DNA of 64,000 bases from Astropecten irregularis (GCA_963971285.1 OZ020248.1:2976001-3040000), one strand, 5' to 3'; counted from the stretch's first letter, positions 37,681 through 60,590 are shown. The notes: generated by a model from the sequence alone, not told the origin. A program made the numbers and translations.

Positions 37681-37946
37681 TCTCAATTATTATTATTTAT
37701 GATCTCAAATAATCCAGTCAGTTTCCTTTGTGGTTTCCGAGCTAGTGTCATTCTTTTTGTGTAGTATCATAGGTGACGATGATACAATGGCATGTAAGGT
37801 TCAAAAGTACAAAACACAGCGTGGGTTTTACCGCAGAATGTTCTGCTTCCTTGGTTCAAAGCAATCATCTGAAATCACATTATTGTTATCCCAAGGTTAT
37901 AGTAAATAAAACAATGGCGCAGCATTGATTATTATTGTAATCTTAC

Positions 37947-38087
37947 CTTTGTTTTCAAGCAAGTTTGATCACTGTCACGGTCACGGTCATGCAGTTTATG
38001 GATAACAGGTGGTGAAAGCAATTTCTCATATCTGGAAAGTCCCTTGAGCAGCGGAATATAGGTGACGTAAGGATGTATTCATGTGCA
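37947..38087 (-). CDS. Candidate 5' exon of the uncharacterised minus-strand gene
   Basis: An open frame with no ATG encodes PYVTYIPLLKGLSRYEKLL and then VIHKLHDRDRDSDQTCLKTK. It ends in phase 0 at an AAG|GTAAGA donor. Splicing to the phase-0 acceptor at 32096 keeps the frame open into QADASTDSLTHTV. The right limit is set by a stop codon and is not a demonstrated border. It lies about 260 bp from the start codon of the plus-strand hydrolase gene, so it would make a head-to-head pair. Confidence 0.35.
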
Positions 38088-38343
38088 CGTCATTGGTTAG
38101 TGCAAAGTTCATTATAATACTCGTTTCAGTTACTTCTGTTTGCTGCCTGTACCATTTTGTGCATTATACTTGCGTACAAATCATTACATTTGTACAGTAT
38201 AATTAATGCAAGTTTGTGGTTTTTTTTTATTCATGCAATAAACATTGTTAGAATTTATTGTATTTTTTTTAGAGTTAGTAATCAAAACGTTTTTGGGTAA
38301 TACTTTTTTGATAATTCCTTTATCACTTTTTCTTAGGCTCAGG
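38088..38343. promoter_or_regulatory. Possible shared promoter region between divergent genes
   Basis: This short AT-rich gap lies between the candidate minus-strand exon ending near 38087 and the start codon of the plus-strand secreted hydrolase at 38344. No clear TATA box or CpG cluster is seen. The only basis is head-to-head placement. Confidence 0.25.
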
Positions 38344-48640
<10,297 letters not shown>

Positions 48641-49141
48641 GAGAATACCTTATCGTTTATTTCAATAACTTCGTACTTTATCAATATCTGTATTTCTTTC
48701 AAGGGGGGCACGTGCCACAGGCGCCAATTTTTAGGGTGCGCAAAAAACGTAAAGGCAACAAAAAAATTGCTGTATAATGTTGAATTTTAATATTGGAAAT
48801 CTTATCCAATGAACAAACAAAGACAGATTCCAATTACGAATTGTCTGATTTCTTTTTTTCATTGGCATCAGAAGTTGGAATTAGGGGCACAATATTAGCG
48901 CTTGCCCCGGGCGCCGTTTTCCCTATACGCCACTGAGTATAATAGAAGCCTACAGCTCACTGGCAGGAACATTGAGTTAACTATGCAGTTTATTCAGTCT
49001 TATTGCAAACTTTCTTTCGCAGAAAAATTTTGTTTGAAATTCATGTGCAACGTTGAAAAGTTATTTTGGTGATATTTAATATAATTGTTACTTAAATTAT
49101 TTTGAAGGTTAAGTTTTTTTAAGCTTTACAAACCTGTTCGC

Positions 49142-49205
49142 CTTTGAGAAAGATCCTGCTAGGAGCAAAATGCATCAGGTCCTCCTAACTCCAAGCACTT
49201 TACAA
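49142..49205 (-). repeat. TAGGAGGGCCTGACG repeat, half copy
   Basis: GAGAAAGATCCTGCTAGGAG then CAGGTCCTCCTAACTCCAAG. Confidence 0.62.
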
Positions 49206-49941
49206 AACATGCCTTTCTTTTCATTATGTTACAAAGGAGAGCAATCTTTTAATTTTTTTGAGCTTAAAGGGACTTGTCTTTCTTTTCATAATGCCAAAGT
49301 TAGTTGGCAATATTTAATATAATGGCTACTTGAACGGTTTTGAATGTTAAGTTTTTAAGATTTCCAAAACAAGTCTTTATTTTCCTTATGTTACAAATGA
49401 GATAAATCTTTTCATTTTATTTTTAGCTTTACAGAACTTGTCTTTCTTTTCGTAATGCCAAAGTTAGTTTGGTGATATTTAATATAATTGTTGCTTAAAC
49501 CATTTTGAAGGTAATATTTTTAAAAAACAAGTCTGACTTTTCATCATGTCAGAAATTAGCGCAATATTTTGAAGTTTTTGAAGTTTTTTAAGTTTGACAA
49601 AACAAGTCTTTCTTTCCATAATGTGAGGAATGAGAGCAAATATCATTTTATTTTCGTATGAGGGCGCTATATAGATTTAAGAGATCTTATGATTATTACT
49701 AGACTTGTGATCAAGGCAATTGACTGATGATCTGTGGAGATGCTGTGTTCCTAGTGACACAAAGTACTAGTTATCAGACTTGATTTCAAGTCTAGGATAG
49801 CAGTACTATACATGATTTACTGTTAATCCTATGTTCTCCTACTTTCTGTAGTAATTTTGTAATTTGTGCTCTGGACGTCCTCCTTTTATTGTGCTTTAAG
49901 GGATATGTAATCATTTTAATTATTAAAATAAGGCCAAAAAT

Positions 49942-50248
49942 AAATGGTTGTGTTGCCCTCAGCGACCGACCATAAAATGCCAAAACCTTGGGTCGGGATT
50001 TTTTTTTCTCTGAGTCCTAAAGTATAAAAACTCACCATTTTTGACAGAAAATTTAAGATTTGCAGTAAAAAGGCATGTCCCCTCAAAATGACCCAAGACC
50101 GTTGATTTATAAGCCCAGGTGACCATACATCCTGTATTTATTAAATGTTTCAAAGTCGGCCAAAAAAAAAAAAGAAAAAAGAAAATAAACAAATTGACCG
50201 ACCGACCCAAAATTTTAATTTTTCCACTTGAGGGCAACACAACCATTT
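49942..50248. mobile_element. Inverted-repeat element with AAATGGTTGTGTTGCCCTC ends
   Basis: The right end GAGGGCAACACAACCATTT is the exact complement of the left end. Inside both ends are GGTCGGTC/GACCGACC runs. Confidence 0.9.
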
Positions 50249-50525
50249 TTTTTGGGGGGGGGGGCATGTGGTGAATGTGATTTGTTTTGGATAGTCATAC
50301 TTTTTACGAGATGTGTGCTTTTCTTTTAATCATCTTATTTTATTTTATGTAATAATTTTATAAAAAAAATTCTCTGGATGTCCTTTTATCAAGGCAATGT
50401 CAAATGTAAGAATGAATTTTACATTATGAATTGGATGTTTTTCATTGAGTGCAAACCATGAAGTGGAATTTCACACTGTGGCGTGATGAATGAATAAAAA
50501 TCTATCTTTTCCTGGAACACATTAT

Positions 50526-50640
50526 AATATAAAGAAATACAAGTAGCACTTTATTGACTAACTAGAGTTTAAAATGTGCACGAGCTTTAACTCTAGTTAG
50601 TCAATAAAGTGGTACTTGTATTTCTTTATTTTATATTGTT
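50526..50640. mobile_element. Near-perfect ~110-bp palindrome
   Basis: ATAAAGAAATACAAGTAGCA, then CTTTATTGACTAACTAGAGTT, is mirrored by AACTCTAGTTAGTCAATAAAG and onward. It carries AATAAA on both strands, so it could act as a fortuitous poly(A) signal downstream of the hydrolase gene. Confidence 0.85.
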
Positions 50641-51235
50641 ATCTGACTGACAGGGCTACCCACCATTATATTCTGGAACACATTCAAAGACACGATGTAG
50701 GGATGGGGGGTGCACTCTGTCACAAATCTTGCAGCAAATGCTATAATTATTATGTGCACATACGACAGAACCTTGGTTTTATATGTTGTGATTATAACAA
50801 GTATGGAAAGTAACGTTTAATCTACCGTATGCAATGTTTACTCGCAATAAATGCAATAAACTGACGCGTGTATTTTATATGTGTAGTTTCTCTTACTCAA
50901 TAACTTGCCCCCCCCCCCCAAAAAAAAAGTTTTCTGGGCGATTGTAAAGTTCAGGACCACCTTTATTAAAAAAAGTTGCATTTTCCTCTCATTTATTGAT
51001 CTGAATTCACACAAAAAATAGGGTCAGCATCATTATTAAAGAGAACATTAACTGAGGTTTTCCTCTTGCATGTCGACCTCTTTTGCACAAAAAAAAGAGA
51101 TAAAAACAGGGGGTCTCAAACTTCACAATCCTCACTTTCTGGACCCTTAAGTACGTGGCGCACACATTACATTCACCTCAGTCTTAGGGCCGAATGGTAA
51201 TTATGATTGTTTCATACATATCTTTGCACCACCAT

Positions 51236-51623
51236 TAGGGCGCCCCTTTTTATTACTGTGGGTTTCATTTCTTTTTCACCTTGAGGGAGTTTCGGTCCGC
51301 CGAAAAAAAAGTTTGGTGGACAAAAAAAATCTGGCTGAATACACAAAAACCTCGAGAAAATGATGAGAAATGTTCATTGTATTCACTTTAATCTCGTTTG
51401 AATATTCTTTTATTATTTCTGTAAGAGAAAGTATAAAAATGTAGGCCTATTGGCAAAAATTGTCTCCAGAAATTCTGGAATTCTTCTTCTTTTTTCTTGA
51501 ATTTATATTATGTCATTCTGACAGGGTCTGCGGCAAAAAAGGTTTGTTTTTTCTTCGGTCGGAGCCCAAAATATGGGTCGGTCGGGAAAGTGAGAACCAC
51601 AGTATTAAAAGGGGGCGCCCTTA
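51236..51623. mobile_element. GGGCGCCCC-end element, copy 2
   Basis: TAGGGCGCCCCTTTTTATTA pairs with the right end TATTAAAAGGGGGCGCCCTTA. Interior words shared with copy 1 include CTGGCTGAATACACAAAAAC and CTTCGGTCGGAGCCC. Confidence 0.85.
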
Positions 51624-51630
51624 TGACGTA

Positions 51631-51872
51631 TCAATTTCATAATTCATAGAGCTGCTTAGTACATAAAATTTGCTTAAGCATGAAAAGCACTCCTTGGTCA
51701 AACAAGAATAATTATGTTCATGTGATGTTTACTGCTTTTGACTTGTATTCGGCCATTGTTTGCTGAGCATAACATTCACAAGGAGTTTTGAGTGTCATAC
51801 ATGTACTTAATTACCAAGGTGTATGGTACTTAAGCAAATTTCGGTGCTTAAGCAGCTATATGGAATTGGCCC
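51631..51872 (-). mobile_element. AATTTCATAAAACTG element, copy 3
   Basis: TCAATTTCATAATTCATAGA, then GCTGCTTAGTAC, pairs with CTTAAGCAGCTATATGGAAT. It directly abuts the GGGCGCCCC-end element at 51236. Confidence 0.72.
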
Positions 51873-53529
51873 CTGATTTCATTTACCAAGGGTCTGGGGG
51901 TAATCCTTCTGCCATGCCAACAAAAAGGATTTCTTTTCTCATTTAATCATGACTGAAGGCAGTACTTCAGCTAAATTTTAATTCACTTCATAATTCTGGA
52001 AAGAAACCTAGCATTGTCGAAAATAGTAATTTTAGCGAATTTGTTTAAAGAAATCGAATCGCAAATTATTTTTGTGATTCTGCAAGCACAGTAGCCTATT
52101 TTGACATTGATTGTTTAGTCAAGTGTTTCGCCTGACCGTCGACCATAACTTTACTGAGCTAGTAGTATGAGGGCGCTCCCCAGATTTAACGGTCTCATTC
52201 TCCTCTCGACTGCAGTGCAATGAAACTCGTATTCACTTGTTGTGCATTCAATGAAATTGAGCTTCGCGTGACCCAATCTTTTATTAGGCTATTACAAGTC
52301 ATTCCTTTCAGTGTATTATGAAACTTAAAACAAAATTAACAAATGAGGGAAGTAGAAGGAGATCAACTTGAATGACTTGCAGGGGGATTAATTTGATTTT
52401 TGGTTTTTATTTATCGATATTTATCAGATTAAATTTACACCGCAATTTGTATGTAGCGCCCCCATGCAACCAAAAAGGTTTCCTCTCTTCTGATTTGCTG
52501 AAACTTTTATTTTATCAAAGTTAAAAGAAAAAGGGGTTGAATACAACTCAAGAATAATCATAATCATTAATTTTAATAGAATTTTAATGGCTTATTTTTG
52601 TGAAATGATTCACACAAAAACATAAAATCAAACAAATAACTACTATTTAATGTCAATGACAGAAATTAGATTTTTCTTGATTTTATTAGAAAAGAAAATC
52701 TCAACTCGACACCAACTGCGTGAAATTTATTCCTGCACAAAATACACGTGCATTATTATATTATTATATGCAAAACCAGCACGGCAGGAGAAACGCTGCA
52801 GCTTGCATTTTGATTGAGTGAACATTTTCTTCTGAAGTTATGTGAAAAAGGAGAATTTGTGGTAAGCTTTAAGTTTAATGTTATTGAGCCTGGTTGACTG
52901 AAGTGTTTTTCTGAAATTGTTTAATGTCGTTGTCATCATGATGGTAATATTAGGCAGTTGCTAAAAAGTGTGTGTGGTGGTCATGAAGTTCTTGTCATGT
53001 ACAAGTAGAAAATGTACCGCGGTAATCACATTGTATTGTACTACTACTAGTACTACTTTACTAGGCCTAAGACCTAATGCAATTCATCATTCATGGTGAT
53101 TGAATGATGCATAATCTGACACATGATGAATTATTTTAGGCTTTATATTGGGCCTAGTCCTACATTAGAGAATATGTGTAATGAGCTGTTGAGTCCATTG
53201 TAATTTAAGGCAATTTTCAAGAAGAAAACTAACGTCTGCCTAGGCCTACTAACGTTTGCCCAACACTTTTTTTTTTGCTCACGAGTTTCATGTGATAAAA
53301 ATGGATGTTTCCTGGGGGAAATCCCGACGATCGTTTCAGACCGTCCACCATCTTGGTTTGGCTCTCTGCCAATTAGAAACATGCATGAAGTCACTTGTGT
53401 GTGGCGGAGAACCACACAAGATGTCGGACGATTAGAAAATTCTGAAATGATCGTCTGGATTTCCATCGGGAAAACATCAATTCTTATCACAAGGAAAGAT
53501 CGGGAGCACAAACAATTCAGCTGCATTTC

Positions 53530-53640
53530 ATCCTTGGCATTCGGAGAAGAGATGGAGCAATTTTTTTCAAACCGGTCTGTGATGTCTTTGTTGTCATTGG
53601 GGAATTTCCTTGGCGCAAGTACCTTGAAGTACTATAATTT
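53530..53640 (+). repeat. Dispersed repeat shared with 12250-12390
   Basis: Partner of the 12250 copy. It sits inside an open frame of about 100 codons (53381-53689), which argues against that frame being a gene. Confidence 0.6.
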
Positions 53641-54588
53641 TTTTCTGTGTACAACACATTTAACCCTATGGGATTCTCTGGGGCGCTAGACCTACCGTCA
53701 ACCCCAAAATTTAATAAGGGAGTAATTTATAGTTCAGCGCCCCAGTTACTGCGTCTATGGTAAATCTATAATTAAAATGAATTTGGTAAAGAATGCCTAA
53801 TATTAGTAATAATACATTACACAGCCCCTACTTAACTAGTTTGGTGTCTTGGTGACGATTTGGTCCAGTAGGCTAAAGTGAAATATTTTAACAGCATTGT
53901 GTTCACTCCCACTGAATCAAATCAACCGCCAGGTAAGTAAACATGAATATTCATCTTCAGCATCAGAGCTAGCGTCCCTATGGGAGAAACCATTCTAATA
54001 ACCTGGTTAAGTTTTAGGGGTGTTTGATATGATGATTCACCCAAATTGCCATGCAAACTAGACACAAAAATGACTTAATTTCACTTGAAGTGTCAAAAAA
54101 TTATACAAGGCCTCTACAAATATGTCACTTGTGTTAAGTACAGTAAAAATGCCTTTAAGATTGAATTTAGGTTAATGTTTATAATGTATGACACCCCTGT
54201 GTAGTGAATGGTACATGCCAGTAGACACCAGACACTCTTGCCTATGCAATAACACACAATGACCTTCATTTCACTGTATGTGTAAATGTACATTGTATTG
54301 CTTACTACAAAGATTGTATGGTAGTTTGCACTTCCCGTATTGCTGTTCACATGTGTGGAACTGACGGTTGAATCCTATTGAATTATTGTGCGGATCGGTG
54401 CGGGGGATTTATTTTCATCGTTAGCCGTTCAAATTGTACAGTCTGTCGATTTGTCAATTATAACAGACATGATTGAAAATCATCATTTGACAGACGTGTA
54501 CAACTGCCTGTAGGCCTGTACCTATCGTATGCGTTGTACACATTGTAAATGACAATTTGCGGACTAGAAAAGGAATTAGAGAAGGTCC

Positions 54589-56132
54589 ATGATGAAGCTA
54601 AGGAGTAAGAGATCAACTCAGAGGCAAGATCATTCGCCGTTCTTGCCACAGACTGAGCCAAATGAAACCAGGTAATTATTACTTTATACACTATACATGT
54701 ACATGAAATTAACACTCAATTGATATTGTCTTCAAATGTACCATGAAGCTATAAAATCTCATATAGCTCCATGGTCCATCATACCATGCAAGTAGAAATA
54801 GATTTACCTCCATGATCATACTCAGTCATAGCCCATCAAACCATGTAGGTACGTGTAGAAGTCGTAGAACAATGAATCTCTTTCCAGCCATTTGCTGCAA
54901 TATGGAGGCCGATAAAAATCTTATGGTCTGCTATGGAAGTGAGAATTATTTAAACACGTTTGGTTGTTACGAAGCTGTATTTGGGACATGCTGAAAAAAT
55001 CAATTTGCCTTGCTCTGACCTAACTCGTACGTACAAGATATACATGTATGTCGTATGTTTTTGTACGACGTATATTATACGTCGTACAAAAGTCATATAT
55101 GTACGACTTGTGAATCATGTCTCGTACGTACGACTTACATCTCGTGTACGACATACAACTCGTACGTTCGACATATAACTCGTACAAATTTATTTTTTCA
55201 GCATGTCCCTTATACTGCTTAGTAGAATGTCGACTAATAAAACTTGATAATTTATTTTTAATAAATTTACTGTATGAAGCTTTCAGCAGTAGCACATACA
55301 TGTATACACACCATACAGTATGTCAGCATGGTACATATAATACAGACAGATACAGTCCATATTTATACAGCAAGGTTGAATGTACTGGTATAGACCCGTA
55401 AATAGTACATATTAGTTAATTTTTATCTAAAGTCATATCATCTAATCAACAATATTGCAATGTAACATAGCAAATGTGTATTTGAATAATAATATGTGTC
55501 TGGAATTCCAGAGAGACCATATTACAGGCATGCAACTTTTCCTCAGATCAGCTGATTTCCTCTTTTTTCACTTCACTCTTAATCTTATGCCAATTCAAAA
55601 GTGACAAACACTGTACTAAGTACTGTATGCTAAAGATTGGAATGTCCTTGTGTTTTGTTATAAAGTCCAAGTTACATGTCTGTTATTAGCATGGCCTTCA
55701 TTGGCCTATTCTTGGCCTTCATACTTCTTTTAATGTTCTCTAAGATATCACCAGTTCCCAGAGCAAACTAGCCCTCAGAATAGACAAATGCATTTCTCAC
55801 TTGCTCAAGTTGGTTTCAGAGATCTCTGACTTTTGCAGTCACCTCAAACGGCGATCAATGGACCCTTCCAGCCTGTCAATCAGACTGTGCGCATTGACCA
55901 ATCGGAGGACGCCTTTTAATCAGGTGACCACGGAAGCCCCGGTCAAACACTGTCACATGCGGTATGTAAAACACACACATGTGGGCGGGGCTAAAGAGCA
56001 AAGCCAGAACGGTCCATTGATAATTCTGCATCAGCCAGGTCTGTCTTTCTGTAACTTTATTTCCTTCTCAGGACGTGATTAAATATAATTTACGCAGGCT
56101 AGTTGGCAGAGTGGCCAAAGAAAACCAACAAT
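54589..56132 (+). CDS. Candidate 5' exons of an unknown plus-strand gene
   Basis: Three phase-compatible exons are proposed: 54589-54671, 55839-55923 and 56072-56132. They begin MMKLRSKRSTQRQDHSPFLP, continue SHLKRRSMDPSSLSIRLCAL and TNRRTPFNQ, then DVIKYNLRRLVGRVAKENQQ, ending with a strong AAT|GTAAGT donor. The third acceptor has a good pyrimidine tract (TTTCCTTCTCAG). An in-frame stop precedes the first ATG. I do not recognise the product, which is basic and hydrophilic so far. I could not follow it further right, so the remaining exons may lie beyond 64 kb. The evidence is splice phase and amino-acid look only, and chance assembly is possible. Confidence 0.35.
54983..55209. mobile_element. 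TACGAC-rich inverted-repeat element
   Basis: Ends GGGACATGCTGAAAAAAT and ATTTTTTCAGCATGTCCC form a near-perfect terminal inverted repeat. The interior is full of CGTACGA and TACGAC motifs on both strands. Confidence 0.8.
55526..55563 (-). repeat. GGCATGCAACTTTTCCTC fragment
   Basis: GGCATGCAACTTTTCCTCAG, then ATCAGCTGATTTCC, is the complement of about 12002-12040. Confidence 0.65.
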
Positions 56133-58007
56133 GTAAGTGTACATGTGCGTAAATTGTCGTTAACTGAAACTTGAATGTTTTAAGAGTGTTGCACATCAAT
56201 AGGATGCAGTCAATACATATGTTGTACTACAGTAGTCATGGTAGTAGTGTGATGTTTGGTAACCTCTGTACTTCAGTTTGCCTCGGAGAAAGATATGAGA
56301 ACTTCACGTCTCATACCAGGGAAAACAGATCTCTCTCTGATGGGAATAAAGTTTGCAACCTTGGAGACAAGCAGGGTAGAACTCACCCCCATCATCTTGG
56401 GGGTGGCTCAGGGGTGATGCGATATGCAGGAATGGAAATTTTAAGTGAGCTTATTTTCTCTATGGTACCACCCACCAACCCCCCCCCCCCCCCTTTACCT
56501 GTATAAAAGGCATAGAAACATTATGTTCACTCACATGGCCTGTATTGGCATTGTTTGTTATGCACCAACACACAGGTATCAAGATTAAAGTGACTGTAAT
56601 ACACATGTATGCCACTTAAAATGATATTTTGCTCAATGTATTTGCTCAAATGATGAGCTGAGGCCATGTACATGTATGTAAAGTACAAACAGAAAAAATT
56701 ATTTGAGTATATAATGTGCTCTCTTGCCCCATTGCTTCTCTCTGGCTATCAAAAATGGTCTATTGTTCAGCATCAGCTGTCTCTGGGGGAATCTATGAGG
56801 ATTAAAGTGAATGTTGTAAAGCCTTTGTACACATGTATTTGCACAAACGATAAGCTGAGACCATGTATGTACATTGCATGTATGTGTCTCAATTGCCATC
56901 CCAACTGTCACTGGCTATCAAATAATATGGTCCGCGTACGTCAAATGGCACCAGCTGTCTTTGGGAGCATGTAGCAACTTATTGATATATTCAAAGTTGT
57001 AGTCTTTTTATTTGTTCAACTGATCAGCTCAGAACTGCATGCATTTGCTTTTTTAAAGCTTTGCACTACATTCAAAATGTATTAAACTGGTTGTGTTTGC
57101 CACACTAAAGGTTGGAAAGATTATGGAACCATAGGCCTAATCATGGCCTCGGTAGCCCTTTATTTTGTCCATTCTCATAATTATGCAGAAAATATTACTC
57201 TCCAGACTTGAAAATAAACCTTGAGCATCCACATTCTACCAATGTACAGTGGAACACCACTATACAATGGAGGGAAATACATATACTGACTTCCTCCATG
57301 ACTAGTGTATACCAAACACCAATGTATCGAACATTTGTCTTATACAGTGTATAAATACCGTACATCAGTTTTGGCTTCCAGTTACTGTATACATTCAAAA
57401 CATACCAAAACATTGTTAGTTTAAATCACTATAACGAACTTGCGAATAAAACAGACATTTCCTGTGGATCTTGCTCTGTTTATTACAGTATATCGACATT
57501 CCACTTTTCTTTCTTTTCAACCCAATGTTCTTCTTATGGGTTTCACTTAAATTGAGGTTGAAGCATGCATACAAACCTGTGTAGTACATCCCGAAGGACC
57601 GCTACTTGTTAAAGAGCAAAAGTAGTGCTAAATTTTCTTATAGGCGTTAGCGTTACCTTAATCATTGTTTCATCATTGATACTGTAACTCTTTATCAGGC
57701 CACACCCATCAGCCACTAGTATCAAATAATGTCATGCGATACACATATATGAACACAAGATGCTATGAATTGTAAGATTATACTTTAATATGATTAAGAG
57801 TCATTGCCAGTGAAGCATTATCACCCTGGGATTTGGTGACACTCGAAGCACAAAATATTAATTTTGTGCTGGTATATATATGATCACTATTGGCTGTATT
57901 AACGTGTTAGGCCTGGGTGTAAAAATCTTTCATTTTGATCATTCATTTACAATTGGGCAAAATAGCTCAGGAAAAGCATTCAGTAACACTCAACAATACT
58001 GAGATCA

Positions 58008-58346
58008 GGGCTCAATTTCATGGAATCCCTTACCGTAAGCAAAAGTTATTCGCTTACGATAGCAGACTTTTTTGGCTAAAGGTCGGTTAGCGTATTTCAC
58101 AGGATTAGAGAGTTTTCTTTCTCGCTATGCTAAGCAAGGACTTTCTGCATAATGCACATGACAGCGTGTACCGGTAAGCAGAAAAAAAGATCAAAGTAAT
58201 TAGCCTAGAAATTCTTCGCTAACAGATTAAGTGCCAAAAGTCTTGCTTGCAAATTCCATGAAATAGATTTCACATACATGTACATAATAGCAGTACAGTA
58301 CAAACATCTATATAGGCAGTAATATGGATTCCATGAAATTAGGCCC
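58008..58346 (+). mobile_element. GGGCCCAATTTCATGGAAT element, copy 4
   Basis: Starts GGGCTCAATTTCATGGAAT and ends GATTCCATGAAATTAGGCCC. It is diverged from copies 1-3. Confidence 0.78.
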
Positions 58347-58751
58347 CCGAATGCCGAGCACTGCTCACAAGGGTTGAGCATTTTCACAGTCTAGATTACC
58401 GGTACTGTTTAAGGTCATAGTGTTACTGTGTTTCGTGGTACTTAGATCCAGCAGTTTGACACTTAAATGAACTCCAGCCCTGGCATACCATGGATGAAGG
58501 AAATAGCCTGTTTGTTTAATGCACAGGATCATGGATTCTAAATCCGGATCCCATTTTAGCGTACCCTGCATAGGAAGTGGATCCCCAAATCTGGGATACT
58601 GTGCGTGAAACAAACAGGCCCCAAATAAGGAATTTGTAGCAGGTTGTTGGTAGGGTTAACATGCAGATTCCGCAGGTTGGTAGGGTTAACATGTGGATCC
58701 CATCTTTCATTCCTTGTGTCTGGTAGTCTCACAGGCTGCTGTGACCTGGGA

Positions 58752-58920
58752 TCAATTGCATGGAGCTGTTTAAGCACAAGAAAATTGCTTAGCACAAAAT
58801 GTCTTGCTTAATTAAACAAACCACCACTTAAACATTTGATATTCATGGTCAGCGAACAACCTCCAAAGAACAATCACAAGTGATAAACAACACATGGAAA
58901 TTTGGTTGTTAATCCTTTTC
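58752..58920 (-). mobile_element. AATTTCATAAAACTG element, copy 4 (fragment)
   Basis: Begins ATCAATTGCATGGAGCTG, contains GATATTCATGGTCAGCGAAC and stops near TTGGTTGTTAATCC. Confidence 0.7.
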
Positions 58921-58929
58921 TAATTAAAT

Positions 58930-59030
58930 GATCATCAAATAAACCACAAGGGAAACTGACTGAATTTAAAGTCATTGAAAAGTGAACGCTCCAGTCAATT
59001 TTTCTTTAGTTCACAATTTTCCACTGTTTT
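58930..59030. mobile_element. tRNA-like repeat with deleted core
   Basis: CATCAAATAAACCACAAGGG and GAAAAGTGAAC pass straight into CTCCAGTCAATTTTTCTTTA, so both ends survive without the tRNA-like centre. Confidence 0.62.
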
Positions 59031-59585
59031 TATCAAGACAGAAATTTCAAAGTTAGCAAATTTGTTTGTGCTTAGCAGGGCAGTGGAATTTTGGCCTGAG
59101 CTGTTACTTTTCCCCCTAAATACACCCTCGTGGTATTTTGAGTGGGAGTTTTTTCAGTATAATCATGGTATAATCCGCACCTATAGGTCTTTATGTATTG
59201 TCTCCTCATGCATAAATTGGCTTTCTTTATCCATAGAGCAAGGAAATGCTTTACACTTTGCCTTTAATCATACCCCAATTGCACTGAACAAATGGACCAA
59301 CCTCCACCTGCATTTTGACTTTTGAGATCACTATGAAGGAGTGTTAAGAGATTATCATACTTCCAAGGACAATCAAAGGGATGGATATTATTTTTGTTCC
59401 ATTGAAATAAGCCTAAATATAAATTTTTACAATGTTTCGAAAATATTTCCCAAAGGCAAAATCATTTTTCTTTTTCATCGCTACCATGTAGTAGGTATAC
59501 TGTGATGGCAGCAGAAAAATGGACATCTACATGTACATGTACAAGCCAGGTACAAGCAGTTATATTGAGATACAGTATACATGTA

Positions 59586-59746
59586 ATAGCGCTCCGCACT
59601 TACGCTAAAAATAGCAACGGACCTCAGACAAACATTGCAACCATAAACACGTGCGTGGGTGTGCGCGTGCATGTACACTACGTGTGTGATCAATGTTTGT
59701 CTGACATCCGGGGATTTTGTGACGTCATTAGTGCGGAGCGCTATTG
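59586..59746. mobile_element. AATAGCGCTCCGCACT element, copy 3
   Basis: TAATAGCGCTCCGCACTTAC pairs with TTAGTGCGGAGCGCTATTG. Orientation is opposite to copy 1. Confidence 0.88.
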
Positions 59747-60346
59747 TGCCACAATTTCTCAATGTAAAACTGTCAAACCTTTACACACTGTGTTTGGTAC
59801 TTTTACAGTACAACTTCTGTAACTTTTTTTCCGATGGATATATTTTCAAGTTATTGAGAAAACTATGGGGCTAAATTTGACACCTTTCTTACAGTCTTCC
59901 TGTACAGAGTGAATTGTTGTTTCATATGTATACCATTTTATAATGTCATGCATGTACGCATATTTTCATGTTTGAATCATTGGTAAAATCTCAATTCAAT
60001 GAAAAAACTTTTCCATGATTTATGGTATAATTGGAACTTGAGAGAGTTCATAATTGTTTTGGTAATTGATGTGCTCTAGGCTTACATGTACTTGACCTTC
60101 ACGTGCCATGAGCCAACAACACAATTTGGTTACTGGTATTTGGTTACTGGTATTTGGTTTCTCATTTACCCTAAACCCGCCCTCTGCACCTACACTGCTG
60201 CCACACAAGACAAAAATTTAGCTGTTTACCACACATTGGGTTATATATTGAGTGGTCGTTTATAGTGAACAATGTTCAGCATGCCTATAATGTACATTGT
60301 ACACAAAAATTGGGAGCCAAGGATGATGTTTGGTGTAGACTGATCT

Positions 60347-60590
60347 GATGGCACGATATACACCTGTACATGTACATGTACATGTACCACCCATTATTAC
60401 TGCGGTGTCCCCATCTGCCTTTTGTCCGGCAACAAATGAATTTATGCTCTGCTGCACTCCATACCTGTATGTCCCATGATGAGGGGACATACATGTAAGC
60501 CCTGCAATAATATTATATTCTTTTATTGCCGGACAAAAGGCAGGTGGGGACACCGCAGTAATAACAGATGGTACAGTATATCATGCCATC
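60347..60590. mobile_element. Inverted-repeat element around ATTACTGCGGTGTCCCC
   Basis: Long arms: ATTACTGCGGTGTCCCC, then TGCCTTTTGTCCGGCAA, pair with the complement at 60520-60562. The pairing continues outward through GATGGCACGATATA and TATCATGCCATC. Confidence 0.85.

Larger units (their letters stand above)
32097..37946. other. Large presumed intron of the uncharacterised gene
   Basis: Almost wholly repeats: MITE subtypes a and b, a GGGCCC-end element and the GACTTG arrays. A possible 37-nt exon at 37868-37832 (MIALNQGSRTFC) does not match the phase of the next exon. Confidence 0.4.
48641..54588. other. Intergenic region downstream of the hydrolase
   Basis: AT-rich. Begins with the hydrolase 3' UTR, whose poly(A) site I cannot fix (candidate AATAAA near 50493). 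Several repeated TTTAATATAATTG-like stretches occur at 49075-49500. No gene is supported. Confidence 0.5.

Noticed and set aside
37832-37868. Possible 37-nt exon reading MIALNQGSRTFC
   Set aside because: Its borders look fair but its end phase does not match the next exon, so it would break the frame.
53143-53689. Overlapping frames of 102 and 127 codons on opposite strands
   Set aside because: They overlap a dispersed repeat, lack splice support and resemble no protein.
58975-59325. 116-codon plus-strand frame
   Set aside because: It begins inside a tRNA-like repeat remnant, has no splice or family support and is rich in Phe and Leu as expected from AT-rich noncoding DNA.
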